60,000 bases of DNA, taken from assembly GCF_026151205.1 (NCBI RefSeq), contig NC_087080.1, positions 10,217,837 through 10,277,836 of the forward strand, written 5' to 3'. Source of the stretch: Bolinopsis microptera (taxonomy: Eukaryota > Ctenophora > Tentaculata > Lobata > Bolinopsidae). Shown piece by piece: positions 37,601-47,829 of this stretch. The position numbers were made by a program, and so were the translations under genes. The notes below the pieces were generated by a model, which searched no databases, had not been told where the DNA came from, and worked only from the letters and a program-made list of their open reading frames with translations. Numbering within the stretch: position 1 is the first letter of the stretch; each line of letters begins with the position of its first letter.

Positions 37601-40600
37601 CGGCTATTCAGAACGATTCCGATAGTGGGAATCTAGTGCACTAAGCTACGGAGAAAGTCACGAGAAATTTTTGGGCGAGCGAATTAGGAACTTAGTAAGA
37701 GCCTAACGTATGTGTACTATACCACCTCCCCCCTCCCCCGCACAATAATTTACCCTGTCTGTAATCCGGTTTGAGGATTTATCATTTAGTGCGATCTCTA
37801 CGTTACAGAATGGACATTTGTTTAAACTGTGTTCGCGGACTAAAGATGGTCCTGTCTCAGTTACAACGAACTCCTCTTCATTGGCCGATATAATAGTTAA
37901 CAGCACTATGTTTACAGTATGCACTGAAGGGGTATCCTAGTTGCTTGAACTTTTAACAGGTGCCCCGCCTCATTTAAACCTCAATTAAGTTTCCTATCAT
38001 TCGGTTGAGTCGACCGTTGAGATCCCTTAGATCCAATGGATCCTTAGCTACTCCCTAGACTAGGTGACACTGGGATTCGAACCCTGAACCTCTGCGCAGA
38101 AGGCGGATGCTCTAACCGCTAGGCTAGATATGAATCTTTGGAACTGGTCTATGGTCACTGTCTGCAATAATACACACAAGACGTCACTCAGAGCTGAATC
38201 AGTCATGCCGTTGTACTGCCGTTTAATTTCGTTCAGTGACCAGGGGTTGTTGATCCAACCTGTGGTGCGTTGATTTCTTTATTTATACAAGGTATGAGAG
38301 GCGTCAGGATAAAGAATAGGACTGTACGTATCCGTTTCAAATTTGCTGGGCATAGTTTAAAAGTTAGTGCACTTACTTAAAAGATAAATAGTTTAAATAG
38401 TACCTGAGGACAGCAACCCTTTCCATATTTCATTCCGTGCAAATTTACATTGTCGATCATTCGCCCTCTTAAAGCTATTCACCGAAACTAACTCCTCATT
38501 TGCCTGGTAAATTAAAACATTGTATTGGTTAAGAATAGCTGATTTCATAAAAATCGAGATCACTAGATGAAGCAAGACTTTCAGTTCTTGAACAGAAGTC
38601 GCAATCTTCAACAGCAGACATCAAGTGCGAACAGCTCCCGCCAACATTCTTATCGTGTTTACCATCAGCAGCAGGTGTGGGATGAGAATGACCTAGATCC
38701 GATAAGCTGGGATGGAAGATGAACAATGGGACACATGTACCAGTGACCACTCTTATGAGTACAGCTCCGAAAAAGCTCATTCAAAAAATCAGTTGCAAAT
38801 GTTTAAAGTCAGGTTGTGGCAATGCTTGTTCATGCAGAAAAGCAGGAATACATTGTGGATCAACCTGCCTCAAATGTCAGGACAATTGCAGCAATGTGCC
38901 AGCTGAGGACTCATAAGTTAGACTGTTATCTAGTATATATATGGTTATATAAAGTACTACTTCGATTTCCCGATTAATTTAATGGAAATTTGTTAATTAT
39001 TCGTGATATGTAATTTTAAAATATTTTGATCAAAAATAATTTTTATAATTTTTGGATATTTGTTTAATAATCGAATTAACTAATTAATTAATTATCTAAT
39101 CCAAAGGTTGTCAGATAAAACTTTGTTCTCTTTATATTTTGAACACATTGGTTCAATCTAGAACCTTCTACGATATTCAGAAGTCGTTTTTTTAGCGGAG
39201 ATTCAATGTGGTAAAAAGTGGTAAATAGTGGTTTTTCTTCTCAAATTTCGTAAATTTTACAAGTTCAAAATATTGTTAGTGAAAATTTTCAAAATTTTCA
39301 TAGAAATTAGTTCAATATTCGTGGAATGTAATTGTGAACATTTTTCATGAAAATGTATTTTTGAAATATTTTAAAATTTATTAATTATTTAATTAATTAA
39401 ATAAATAATTTATTTTTGAAAACGTTGTTAAAGAAAAAGTTGTTCTTCTTTGTTTTCTTAACACAATGCTTTAAACTAGAATCTTCTAGGATATTCAGAA
39501 CGTGACTTATTTGCGGAAAACCAAAGTGGTAAAAAGGTGGTAAAAAAGTGGTAACTGTGGATTTTCCTGAAGTCGAGGATTTTGGGAACTCTCTGGAATG
39601 AATCCTGGGACCTGTCCCGACCATATCCCGTTAAAATCGCTTTGTTGCGAATTTTGTCCGACAAAAAGACGGATTTGACTGTACTAATAGGGGCTATTGT
39701 GATATTTTATCAAACTAAAGTAGACTTAGTTCAAGGATCTAGCTTGTGGTTAAACTATGATAACGGGTACAGTACTGCCCTCCTAAAACATGTTCCATAT
39801 ATTATATTTTGTATTCTCACCCTGCTGCCTTGTTTCAGACGTTTGTCCATCAGTCTGAATTATTGGAGCTGTGCCATCCTGGGGTTCTTTAACGTTCTCG
39901 GCCTCATTTGTAGAGCTAACATCTTTCTGATCTTTATTTGCTAATATCGGTGTCGTTTCTAAGGTGTCACCAAATAAAGGTGTTATCAATTAACACTCAA
40001 AATATGCCGTTTTGGAATTAAGATTGTTTCAAAGGTTCATTTTTAAGTTTGACTTCAAAAGACGATATACAATCAGCAAGATACGACTGGTTCGATCAAA
40101 TTGAAACAATGGACAGATATATAGAAAGTTTATATCAAGTCCCTCAAAACAGAAGGTGTGATCGAAAACAATGAAATTTTCAAACCATCCACAAGAGGTG
40201 CTGAGTTGGGCGGGAGGCTGGGTAAGAGGAACATATCCAACACTCCGATAGCTATTAGTACCAGACCACACAGAATAAAACATGTTCCCCATTTGTCAGA
40301 GAAAGATACGCTGAGACTTGATATCACACACCCTATGATTATCCCTGAAATAAAATCATCACGTTATAAATCACGTGATAATAGTCCTGCAATAAAATTT
40401 GTCTGCATGAATATGATTTTTATGATAAATCGTCGATTGATCTCTTCTTTTTTGATTGATTCTCTTTGATTGATCTCTTTTTTTCGATTGATCTCTTCTG
40501 ATGATATATTTCACTGGGTCTCGTAATTTTTGTATGATTTTTTTGTGACGCAACAGATTGACATGGTTTTACTGTTAAATAACAAAATTACTGATAAAAA

Positions 40601-43600
40601 ACAAATAGTGCACACTGCAAATGTATAAATGAAAGCGTTCAGATTTCACACACTTCTCAACGCAAATGTTCTTCATAAATGTTCAAAAGTTTGGCCAAAG
40701 AAATATTGTCAAGCGAAAACCTTTCTTGAATCGGGCTGATAATAAGCTTGCACTGCGATTCAACAGAATACAAATCCCAATAACTCAGCAGATCAGATGG
40801 AAATTCTTTCCACTTATCGGATACCTGAGACGAATTCTTAAAAACATTCAAAGGAGGATCTTGTGTTTTAACGACTGTTTCATTGGCAAGTTTTCCTGAA
40901 GAAATGTTTGTTAAATGTTGCCTAATTTCACTTGAAAGATGCTCTCCAACAAAATCATAAATCCGTTCCGCAGTCCGGTGAGGTGACAAACTCATCTCCC
41001 TGTGGGAAATCCTCAAGTAACGTTCCTTCCACCACGGATCCTTTTCAATAAAATCAATGGACCTGAGTGTTTCGTAGCAGTAGTTGTAAGTCTCCCACGC
41101 TGCCTTGATTCTCTGATCAGGTATATTGTTCCTGCCCCACTCCACTGCTGTACGCTCGTTCCACATAAAGAACTCTAACCCTACTCTCCTTGATAGCATC
41201 ACTGGAAAAGGATGTCTCACCAGGTGTACTATCTTAACATTAGCCGTTTTAATACGAGCTATCTTCGTGATATCTGACAGGTCTCTCAATCGTATGACCT
41301 TCATGGCAACAACTTTCCGGAACTTGCAAATCTCCTGATGTGAGAACCCCTCTTTCAGCAGCTGGACATCACACTCGGTTGTGTTGAACCTGTGTCGGTG
41401 CTCCTCGGGGGTTCCACAATACTCGTACTGTTCTCCTAAAACAGCAGTAGGATATACACTACAGTTGGACATTATTTGTTGCAGATATAACATCCTAAGA
41501 TCCGATACAGTGTGATCGGGACGGGCCCCGACTAGAGCTCCCTGTTTATACAGCTCTGTCAGTCCCCACTCGTGAAACGGTTCGAAGAGATATTGTATTT
41601 TTGGGTTATGGTCAAATGTCTGACCTACGAATGTTGAGCCGCTCCTGAAAGATGCCACTAAAAGGACGAACTTTTTTTCGGGGTTCAAGTCCAGAGTGAA
41701 GGCTGGATCACCAATCCCGACACTTTGAGGACCCGTATAGAATTGTTTGGTTATTCTGTCTAAGCCAGGAATTGCCACGTATGCGACCAAAAGGCAACAA
41801 GTTAAAAAGAAATAGAGTAAAGCAAGCAGAGTCCATTGAAACCTCGACAACAGCATTATTTTCTGAAAGCAGAAAGAATGATTTTGGGACAACAAAACTT
41901 GATTTCGAGATATTACAGATGAATGAGTTGTTATTATTTTAATTGTACTAATTATACTTAATGTAAATAAAAATGATGTACTGTACAGAACTATAATACA
42001 CTAAAAAGTCACCATGTTTATAAAATAAAGTCGCTAACGACATCACAAAAACACGTTATCATGAGGTGTGTATTACAGATTTACACGGTAAATCACTGCA
42101 AACCGTTATTAGTCTATAAGTTTTACAGACTAATAACAGTTTGCGATTCTGGATTTTTTCCGGTACCGGTAAACGGCCGTCATAAACATTCTACAATGCA
42201 GGTATTACTATTGAGCTTCTCATCATCGATACGCAAATGACTGGAAATTTGCAATGAAACTTGACATCTTGCTAACCAAAACAGAATTATCTTTGCGTGT
42301 GCCACGAAACCAACTCAAACCGAACAAAGTTAAGCTATTATGGATACATCCATCAGCTTGATAAAACAAAAGGTTCAACCTAATAACAAAATATTCACCA
42401 GTCTCATGAGAATAAAGCAATGGGGAGGCAGTACACAAGTGACGTAACACTAACGAAGAGCCCGCAGACCCAGCTATGCGGGGGCGCCATCAGAAGGGGG
42501 CGCTTTTTTCCGAATTTGAGGTGTTTTGTTTGAGGTCAACTTAACGTTTGATCGACAAATGGTAACGTTACACCACTGTATTTATCATAGATTTTCGTTC
42601 ACCTAAAATAACTAATTGAAGCAGGTACGATTTAGATGCGGCGGATGCGGAATCGCATGATTCTCCGAATATTTCATGGATCGTTGTGTAATTGTGCAAT
42701 AAATTAAGAGAAGATTCGGGATCGTTTATAAATTCGTGATATTTTGCCTATCTAAATGGTGCATTTGCCTCTTAGCATAATCCAATTAATAGGCTATCGG
42801 CTGGTCAATCATGGTCTGTTAACAATGTTTATGAAATATTGAGTAGACACTAATTGGTATCGAATAGAATTGTGATACTACATGTTTACTGTATGTTTTA
42901 AAACATTTGATCGAAACTGCTTTGAATATCATTCTGTGCTGTTTCAGTTTAAAAATGAAATACTCGCGCTACATTCCCCCTTACCTAAAAACTTGCAACT
43001 CCCGAAAGCAGTCATAATGAAATCCCTGGCTACCTCGTGACAGAAGTAGTGATCTAGCATCTTTATCAGGGTGGGATATCCAAACGCTTCAGCGAATCCA
43101 TTCAGCATCCTGAAGACGAGGAAATACCTGAAATTGTGAACTTTGTTAACCGTGATTCTTGTCCTACTGGAAATACTTAGTTGTAGTTTTACGAGGAATC
43201 TTCAAATTATGATTGGATCAAACACGAATTCGGACTGTTTTTTATTGATCGATTATATTCATGTTAGTGTTACGATTCTAAATGATGATTTAGCTTACCA
43301 ATAGTTGTGGACGTTCCAATAGTTGGCCATTCCGTAGAAAATGGTCGTGATTCCGGCAGCAAAACATCCAATTATTAAAACATGCTTACAGTTGAACTTT
43401 TCACATAAGTAGCCCACGATGAAGATCCCAATTGCATAAGTTGCTGAAAATATACAGTATTTTCAATTTTGTAGGATACTTAGCCGAAAAACATAATGTT
43501 TACACAAATAATAATTAATAAATAATTCCTTTTGGCAATTATTTCGATCAATCTGTCTAAATAAATATATCTAGTTCAAATGATCCTAAAATTACATGTA

Positions 43601-46600
43601 CTAACCAAGACCGGCAGTGTCAAGAAGTCCGAGTAGCAACCAACCGTCAGGACCGTTGAAGGGAGCCCAGGTCTTGAGCAGGGTCATCTTAACCAGACTG
43701 TACGGTTCTCGTGACACATAGAACCCAAAGTAAGTGAAGAACGCCAGGGAGTACACTTGGACCTGGGGGAGGTCAGGTTTGTTTTCTGTTGTTATGTCAG
43801 TTTTCTGTCCTGTAGTTCGAAGGTGTGCTTATAGTTAGAAATATGTCCCTGTTGGTTCCACAGTTATTTGAGTTTGGTTATTATATATGTGGTTGATATT
43901 TATATATGGGGGGGGGTGTAACCCAAAAAAACCCAACTCCTACCCAAGAAAAGGTAATACTGGGATTGGGTTTTTTTGGGTTTTTTTGGGTTTTAAAAAC
44001 AAAATTTAATCAAAATTCTAGCTATTTCATTAATTGTATTGAATGTGAATTATTTCCCACTGAGTCTTACCTACGTGTTGTTCTCATGTCTTAACTTAAT
44101 AGATAGTTTACATAGTATATAAGTGTGTTTATATTGATAGTATGTTATCACGATAGCAAACAGGATGTCTCGTTCATCGAGATATAATCCATATGATTGC
44201 ACAAAGTGGAAATGTGCCAAATGTGGCAAATGTGTTCTCCTGTCATGGAAGGAGGCTATGACGAAGGTCAAGGGCAAGTCAAAGCACATGACTTAAATTA
44301 CTTGACTTAAGGCTGCTTCAGAGTCCGAGTCTCGATGATGTGTCTCCAAAGCTTTCTGTCCGCCGCGCCATAAGCTCCTTAATCTCCCCAGTGTTCTTGA
44401 GTCCAGTGTCACTTATTAGGTTATCGACGAAGGTGAGCGGTGGTCTACCCCTCCCTAGGTTCCCAAAGGAGAAGCTGGTGTGCTGCCAGGTCATCATGTC
44501 GCTGGATGTGCCCAGCCAACCTCATTCTTCTGGCCTGTATCTTCGAAATAACTCTTGGGAGTTATGTCCTCTCCAGTCCACGTTTAGGGCCATCTGAAGC
44601 ATTCTACTGTAACATCCGTCTATTCTTTTCTTCAAAGATTCTGTTATTGTCCACGTTTTCGTTCCATACAGGAAGATTGATTCAACCGTAGCTTGAACAG
44701 AGGGATCTTTAAATCTCGGCCTTGCGTAACCTAAAGTCGTGCTCCGTTGTACTAAAATCCTCACTTCCTCTAAGGCATGTCCGTCCTTAGAAATTATTGT
44801 GTGTGGCTCCTCTCCTACTAAATTAACTGTATGATGCTTGGTTTTAGACAAAAGAGATTTCCTGCCTCCTCATCAGATGAGGCTTCTGTAGGACTGTAGC
44901 ATGTGATGACAGTGAGCCTGGGCTTTCCATTGAAAGACATGGTGAGGATCCTTGCGCTGTAAGATTTTATAACTTTATAAGACTTATAGCCTCATATGCT
45001 GTCCTCGTCAAGATGATTCCTCGTCAAGATGATTCCTACTCTCCCATTAGAAGCGCCAGCTGCGTTTCTCCATGCAGATGAGATCACTGGATGAATCCCT
45101 TTGTTCATCTTTTCTATTCTGGTATTCTCAGCAATCAGCATGCACTACCCGATGTTCGATTCTTGCAGGGCAAGGATGTGCAGCTGCTTCGAGAAAATAG
45201 TTCTTCAAGTTCGATGCGTTTGTGCTGTTCTCTGACTGTTCTTATGTTAAACGTGCCAACCTGAGCAGCCCTTTTACATGATACAATGCAATTGATGTTC
45301 ATATTTTTTGATTTTTTCTTGTTTGACTTTCTGTAGAATTAGGTTGTCGTGTTGTAGAGACCGAGTCATCAGTTTCTGTAATAGCAGTGTAATTAGTAAT
45401 TAACCCGGCAACCACTTTCACTAGAAAAATAAGGGGCTTTAACCCTTGAGCTGTTGGTTAACTTCATCTTGACTTTTCAGTTCGCTCACAAGTCACAACC
45501 CTGTGCAGTCCCCTACACATTGGCAGTGGATTGTGTTCTTAACCCTTGCGCCACTAAAAGGTTAAGGGCATCCGCTTGAACAATAGCCATCTTCAACTCT
45601 CACCATAATATCTTGGGTATCTTGAGCATGTAATTGCACGAACATATGCTATACAAGACAAATGTGACACTTCCTTTTTCTACCCAACAGCATCAGTTGT
45701 AATCCTTACCCAATCGTCACCTGCTCCAGTGTGGGACTTTCCGATTTTATCCCAAAGCATAAGGAGGTTAGAGTGAGAACAGAGCTACACTTTAGCGGGG
45801 ACTAACCCTTCCCCTGACTACCTCGTTACCCGGTACCCCGGGCAATGGGCATAGGGAGCCGTATCCTGACTACCAGAGTGTGGTCCAGTCTAGCTGGGTC
45901 ATAGTAGACTAGGTTGAACAGGGTAACAGCCAACACCTCTTTAGCTACTGTGCAATCCACAGTAAAGATTTACGAGTCTCAAAGCCTCTTGTAGACCAAG
46001 AGTTAAGGAGTCAATAGATCAAATTATTGAACTTCCGGGGCTCAATGTCTCCCGTCGACCGTCCTGCCTTTAGCCTGGACCCCCTGTCCAGTATCCAGTC
46101 TTCACCACGCGGAGGTAGTGGCTTTCATCATGCTGTCAGATGAGTGTCTGGAAGAGGGCACCAGCAGGATACCCCTTTTCAAAGTTCTGGGAGCCTCACA
46201 TCAGACCAGGGCTTCCACCCAGCTTCTATCCAGCGGTGACGCCTTGGGCCACCTAAGCTTCACACAACCATTGAAAGACCACCTGCCTACTTGTAAAAAT
46301 TTTGATGATGCGATTATTACAGTCGAGGGTCTGATGCTGTACATTCTCAGTGTAACAGCTGACAACAGTTATCAACATTTTATGCCCTGGCTGTTTACAT
46401 CCGATGCCTGCGAGCAAACTTTATGCTTTCCTGCGCATAGGCCTCCAGGCAGGCATTAGAACTAATCTGTGTTCTAAGGATATGTTGGTTGGCATGGGCA
46501 AATCAAACCGTTCCCTCGAGCTTGATGCACTCGGCAAAAGTTTGATCCCTGTAACAGTTGCCCACTCTCGCAACAAGCTTGTTATACCGCATCCGAAAGC

Positions 46601-47517
46601 AGAGAAACTATTTAGAAGTAAAGATACTTGAATGCCAAGATTGTTACAAGCTATGAAGAAGGGAGTCTCAAGGGGTAGAGAACTCCTTCAAGAACACTGT
46701 AACTTTGAAGGAGAGGCTTTCCCACCATCTTCTGACGGAGCAGAGAGTGACGAAGCGGAAACAGATGATGAAGAAGAGGAAGTGGAGGATATTGACTAAT
46801 CAGAGGAATGGGCGACAATAGTAACTGTGTATGGTGATGCTCTGCATCATGATACGGCTGTTGAGGTTTGCCTCAATGGAGGGCGAGATCGAATGCCATC
46901 CCAGTCAAGATTTTAGCGACTCCAGGGCCATAAACAAGCGAAGATATCACTTAATATCACATACGTGATCATGCAGCTGATGGTAACTACAAGATTCTTT
47001 CAGTTGGAGATAGAGCACGGTTTCTCGTTAAGCGGATGATCAGGAAAACGGAAACAGAGATCGTGAAGGTGAGAAGAAAGGCTTTATTCCTCTCGTACCG
47101 GTTGCGGTCAGGGTTGGGGTTATCAATGAGTTGCGTCCCTACTAACTCAATTTGCCATGGCCATCGAAGTGAGCATTACATATGGCTGATATCATATCTG
47201 GATGGCCAACTTCTTCTGAGCACATCAGTGAATAAAATACTGCTTTTGGGTGATATTTAAGCGATTATATCTATTGTGATGTTGTAGTGATGAACCACAA
47301 AGTGATGTTGTACTGATAATTGTTTTGCTAGGTGCCTACATGATTTTATTTCCGTCAAATGAAAAATTTGTAAAAAACCCAAAAAAACCCAACTCCTACC
47401 CTGAAAAAGGTAATACTGGGATTGGGTTTTTTTGGGTTTTTTTGGGTTACACCCCCCCCCCCATATATGTGGTTGATATTTAGGTGATGTACTGACCTGT
47501 AGCGATCTTGTAACCAT
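34669..47517 (-). CDS. SLC37-family sugar-phosphate/phosphate exchanger (MFS), at least 11 coding exons
   Basis: Exons, read on the minus strand: 47517-47497, 43762-43606, 43443-43299, 43127-42985, 40344-40186, 39958-39821, 36414-36325, 36144-36022, 35614-35348, 35174-35026 and 34731-34669. All junctions are GT-AG and stay in frame, giving 484 residues, close to the SLC37 norm. Family landmarks appear in order: FYVSREPYSLVK in helix 1, LDTAGLATYAIGIF, GMANYWNVHNYWYF (compare the family GYFWNIHVLWYY), NGFAEAFGYP, an acidic cytosolic loop (exon 6), LRLPGIIEYAIHLFFVKL, ITQNGPYSL, and MATGIIDGFGSVGAIFGPL (family TAIIDGTGSIGAALGPLL). Members exchange glucose-6-phosphate or related phosphates for Pi across the ER membrane. 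The start is uncertain: the frame continues upstream of the ATG at 47517 to an AG at 47575, and an upstream 44-bp candidate exon (47676-47633) would join in frame across a 58-bp intron. Most introns are 160-410 bp; introns 1, 4 and 6 are enlarged by insertions. Confidence 0.9.
34945..34984. repeat. perfect 17-bp hairpin in the last SLC37 intron
   Basis: GGTGATGTTTTGTTATA at 34945-34961 is exactly complementary to 34968-34984, with a 6-nt loop. It may be a small foldback element or a structure in the intron RNA; I cannot tell which. Confidence 0.8.
35846..36014. repeat. poly-C minisatellite (poly-G in the SLC37 transcript)
   Basis: Five degenerate units of long C tracts (25, 13, 7, about 22 and 18 C) separated by TATACTGGAA-like linkers. 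It lies inside SLC37 intron 8. On the transcribed strand it is poly-G starting about 18 nt after the 5' splice site of the exon ending at 36022, and could form G-quadruplexes. Confidence 0.9.
38060..38131 (-). repeat. tRNA-derived segment (SINE head or tRNA pseudogene)
   Basis: The minus strand carries an A-box-like TAGCCTAGCGGTTAGAGC and a good B box (GGGTTCGAATCCC), with an anticodon-like arm whose loop would read TCT (Arg-like). The acceptor stem does not pair, so this is not a functional tRNA. It lies inside the long-TIR element. Confidence 0.5.
38698..38916 (+). pseudogene. relic of a mobile-element protein C-terminus with a Cys-rich CXC-like domain
   Basis: The frame opens after a TGA at 38689 and ends at 38914-38916. 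It encodes a segment with AP(x)KLIQKISCKC, CGNACSCRKAGIHC and STCLKCQDNCSN. The spacing (C-x-C, C-x3-C-x-C, C-x3-C-x2-C) resembles the tesmin/CXC-like Cys cluster found at the C-terminus of many uncharacterised invertebrate mobile-element proteins. The upstream protein is missing, so it reads as the 3' remnant of a captured or internally deleted coding region. It lies just inside the right arm of the long-TIR element. Confidence 0.5.
40433..40500. repeat. degenerate GATTGATCTCTTTT tandem repeat
   Basis: About four imperfect copies of a GATTGAT(C)TCTTTT unit, in SLC37 intron 4 between the sulfotransferase gene and the next SLC37 exon. Confidence 0.6.
40657..41856 (-). CDS. Golgi carbohydrate 6-O-sulfotransferase (CHST1/CHST3-like), nested in SLC37 intron 4
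   Basis: Single-exon coding region of 399 residues from the ATG at 41856. The frame continues to an ATG at 41895, but a pyrimidine-rich tract ending in CAG (41865-41863) makes a strong splice acceptor six bases before the chosen ATG, so I infer an upstream non-coding exon and take the inner start. A signal-anchor helix (about residues 7-29) gives type II Golgi topology. The 5'-phosphosulfate loop is RSGSTFVGQTF (about 71) and the 3'-phosphate motif is LVRHPFPVMLSRR (about 212-223), the two PAPS-binding sites of the family. Several N-glycosylation sequons are present (NCS, NTT, NIS, NET, NSS). Members transfer sulfate from PAPS to C6 of Gal, GalNAc or GlcNAc in keratan/chondroitin-type glycans; the exact acceptor cannot be told from sequence. 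It shares the strand of its host gene. Confidence 0.9.
   Translation of the reverse strand: MLLSRFQWTLLALLYFFLTCCLLVAYVAIPGLDRITKQFYTGPQSVGIGDPAFTLDLNPEKKFVLLVASFRSGSTFVGQTFDHNPKIQYLFEPFHEWGLTELYKQGALVGARPDHTVSDLRMLYLQQIMSNCSVYPTAVLGEQYEYCGTPEEHRHRFNTTECDVQLLKEGFSHQEICKFRKVVAMKVIRLRDLSDITKIARIKTANVKIVHLVRHPFPVMLSRRVGLEFFMWNERTAVEWGRNNIPDQRIKAAWETYNYCYETLRSIDFIEKDPWWKERYLRISHREMSLSPHRTAERIYDFVGEHLSSEIRQHLTNISSGKLANETVVKTQDPPLNVFKNSSQVSDKWKEFPSDLLSYWDLYSVESQCKLIISPIQERFSLDNISLAKLLNIYEEHLR
42098..42144. repeat. near-perfect 18-bp hairpin
   Basis: GCAAACCGTTATTAGTCT (42098-42115) pairs with 42127-42144 with one mismatch and an 11-nt loop. It lies upstream of the nested sulfotransferase in the same intron. 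Confidence 0.65.
42435..42579. mobile_element. diverged hAT-like MITE relic
   Basis: The interior CCCGCAGACCC...TGCGGGGGCGCC matches the hAT-type element at 33.15 kb, and the ends (CAAGTGACGTAAC and GTTACACCACTG) are decayed versions of its termini. No target duplication is recognisable. It lies in SLC37 intron 4. Confidence 0.5.
44300..45350 (-). pseudogene. internally deleted LINE relic: APE endonuclease fragments joined to the reverse transcriptase C-terminus
   Basis: Read on the minus strand, about 45290-44860 gives AP-endonuclease-like pieces (VGTFNIRTVREQHKR, LHILALQE, NGRVGIILTR, PRLTVITCYSPTE) with stops and frameshifts. From 44851 the frame passes directly to the far C-terminus of a RTE/CR1-type reverse transcriptase (ATVESIFLYGTKTWTITESL, DGCYSRMLQMALNVDWRGH, then MRLAGHIQRHDD and GRGRPPLTFVDNL). 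The catalytic RT core (the xxDD region) is missing, so the copy is dead. A 16-18-bp tandem duplication (CCTCGTCAAGATGATT) lies near 45015-45045. It is inside the composite insertion. Confidence 0.75.
46118..46797 (+). pseudogene. frameshifted coding relic with acidic C-terminus, unrecognised
   Basis: The frame 46118-46459 and the frame 46404-46631 join if one A is removed near 46415, where the text DACEQ continues as LYAFLRIGLQAG. After a TGA at 46629-46631 the same frame continues for 55 codons (MPRLLQAMKKGVSRGRELL...) to an acidic end, EEEEVEDID, before TAA at 46798. The continuity across one frameshift and one nonsense codon shows a decayed protein-coding sequence of at least 225 residues. 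I do not recognise the family; a mobile-element origin is likely because it sits inside the composite insertion. Confidence 0.55.
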
Positions 47518-47829
47518 GATTTGGTCGGCCCTGCTGATCCAGTAAATGTGGTATCTGTTGGTCCCGAAGAAGGACTAGGTTTAATAACTGCTGCTGTATT
47601 TTGTTAATCCATGTTGAGATGATCCCACTCACGTTGGGTCTGATGGTTGTAGATAAGTAGTATTTCTTGTTCCTACCTATTAAAATGTAGGGAGATTATT
47701 GGTGAGATTTATCACTGTGAGATGAAATAATGTGTTTATATCCGGCCCATATGGATAGTAGCAGGCACATTGCACAAGTGCTAGCTACTAACCATGTTAG
47801 AGTGGCTCTAAAGGGTGAGTGAAAAATAA

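Larger units (their letters stand above)
36498..39681. mobile_element. 3.2-kb TA-flanked element with ~600-bp terminal inverted repeats (Tc1/mariner-like ends)
   Basis: Both ends begin CAGTCAAATCCGTC read inward and are flanked by TA (36496-36497 and 39682-39683). The arms, about 36498-37100 and 39085-39681, match closely over about 600 bp; the left arm has a few extra bases near its tip. Each arm also contains two tandem versions of a roughly 310-bp unit (TTTACCAC... CATTGTGTT... GAACAACTTTT). CAGT ends and a TA target site are typical of Tc1/mariner-like elements, but such long arms resemble foldback elements. No transposase is visible. The interior carries a tRNA-like segment and a CXC-domain coding relic. 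The element fills most of SLC37 intron 6, leaving about 220 bp of apparent original intron. Confidence 0.85.
43902..47468. mobile_element. 3.57-kb composite insertion with G-rich termini, filling SLC37 intron 1
   Basis: The outer ends are inverted: ATATAT, a run of G, TGTAACCCAAAAAAACCC at the left, and its complement at the right (9 G and 11 C). Each end carries a roughly 90-bp module, itself a foldback (AACCCAAAAAAACCCA... to ...TGGGTTTTTTTGGGTT), in the same orientation at both ends. The 20-bp sequence ATATATGTGGTTGATATTTA occurs at 43883-43902 and 47463-47482, consistent with a duplicated target site. The interior holds an internally deleted LINE (44.3-45.35 kb, -) and a frameshifted coding relic (46.1-46.8 kb, +). 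Removing the insertion leaves an intron of about 150 bp, like its neighbours. No transposase was recognised. Confidence 0.7.

Noticed and set aside
47257-47517. 86-residue minus-strand ORF
   Set aside because: Only its first seven codons are an SLC37 exon; the rest reads through intron into the composite element terminus.
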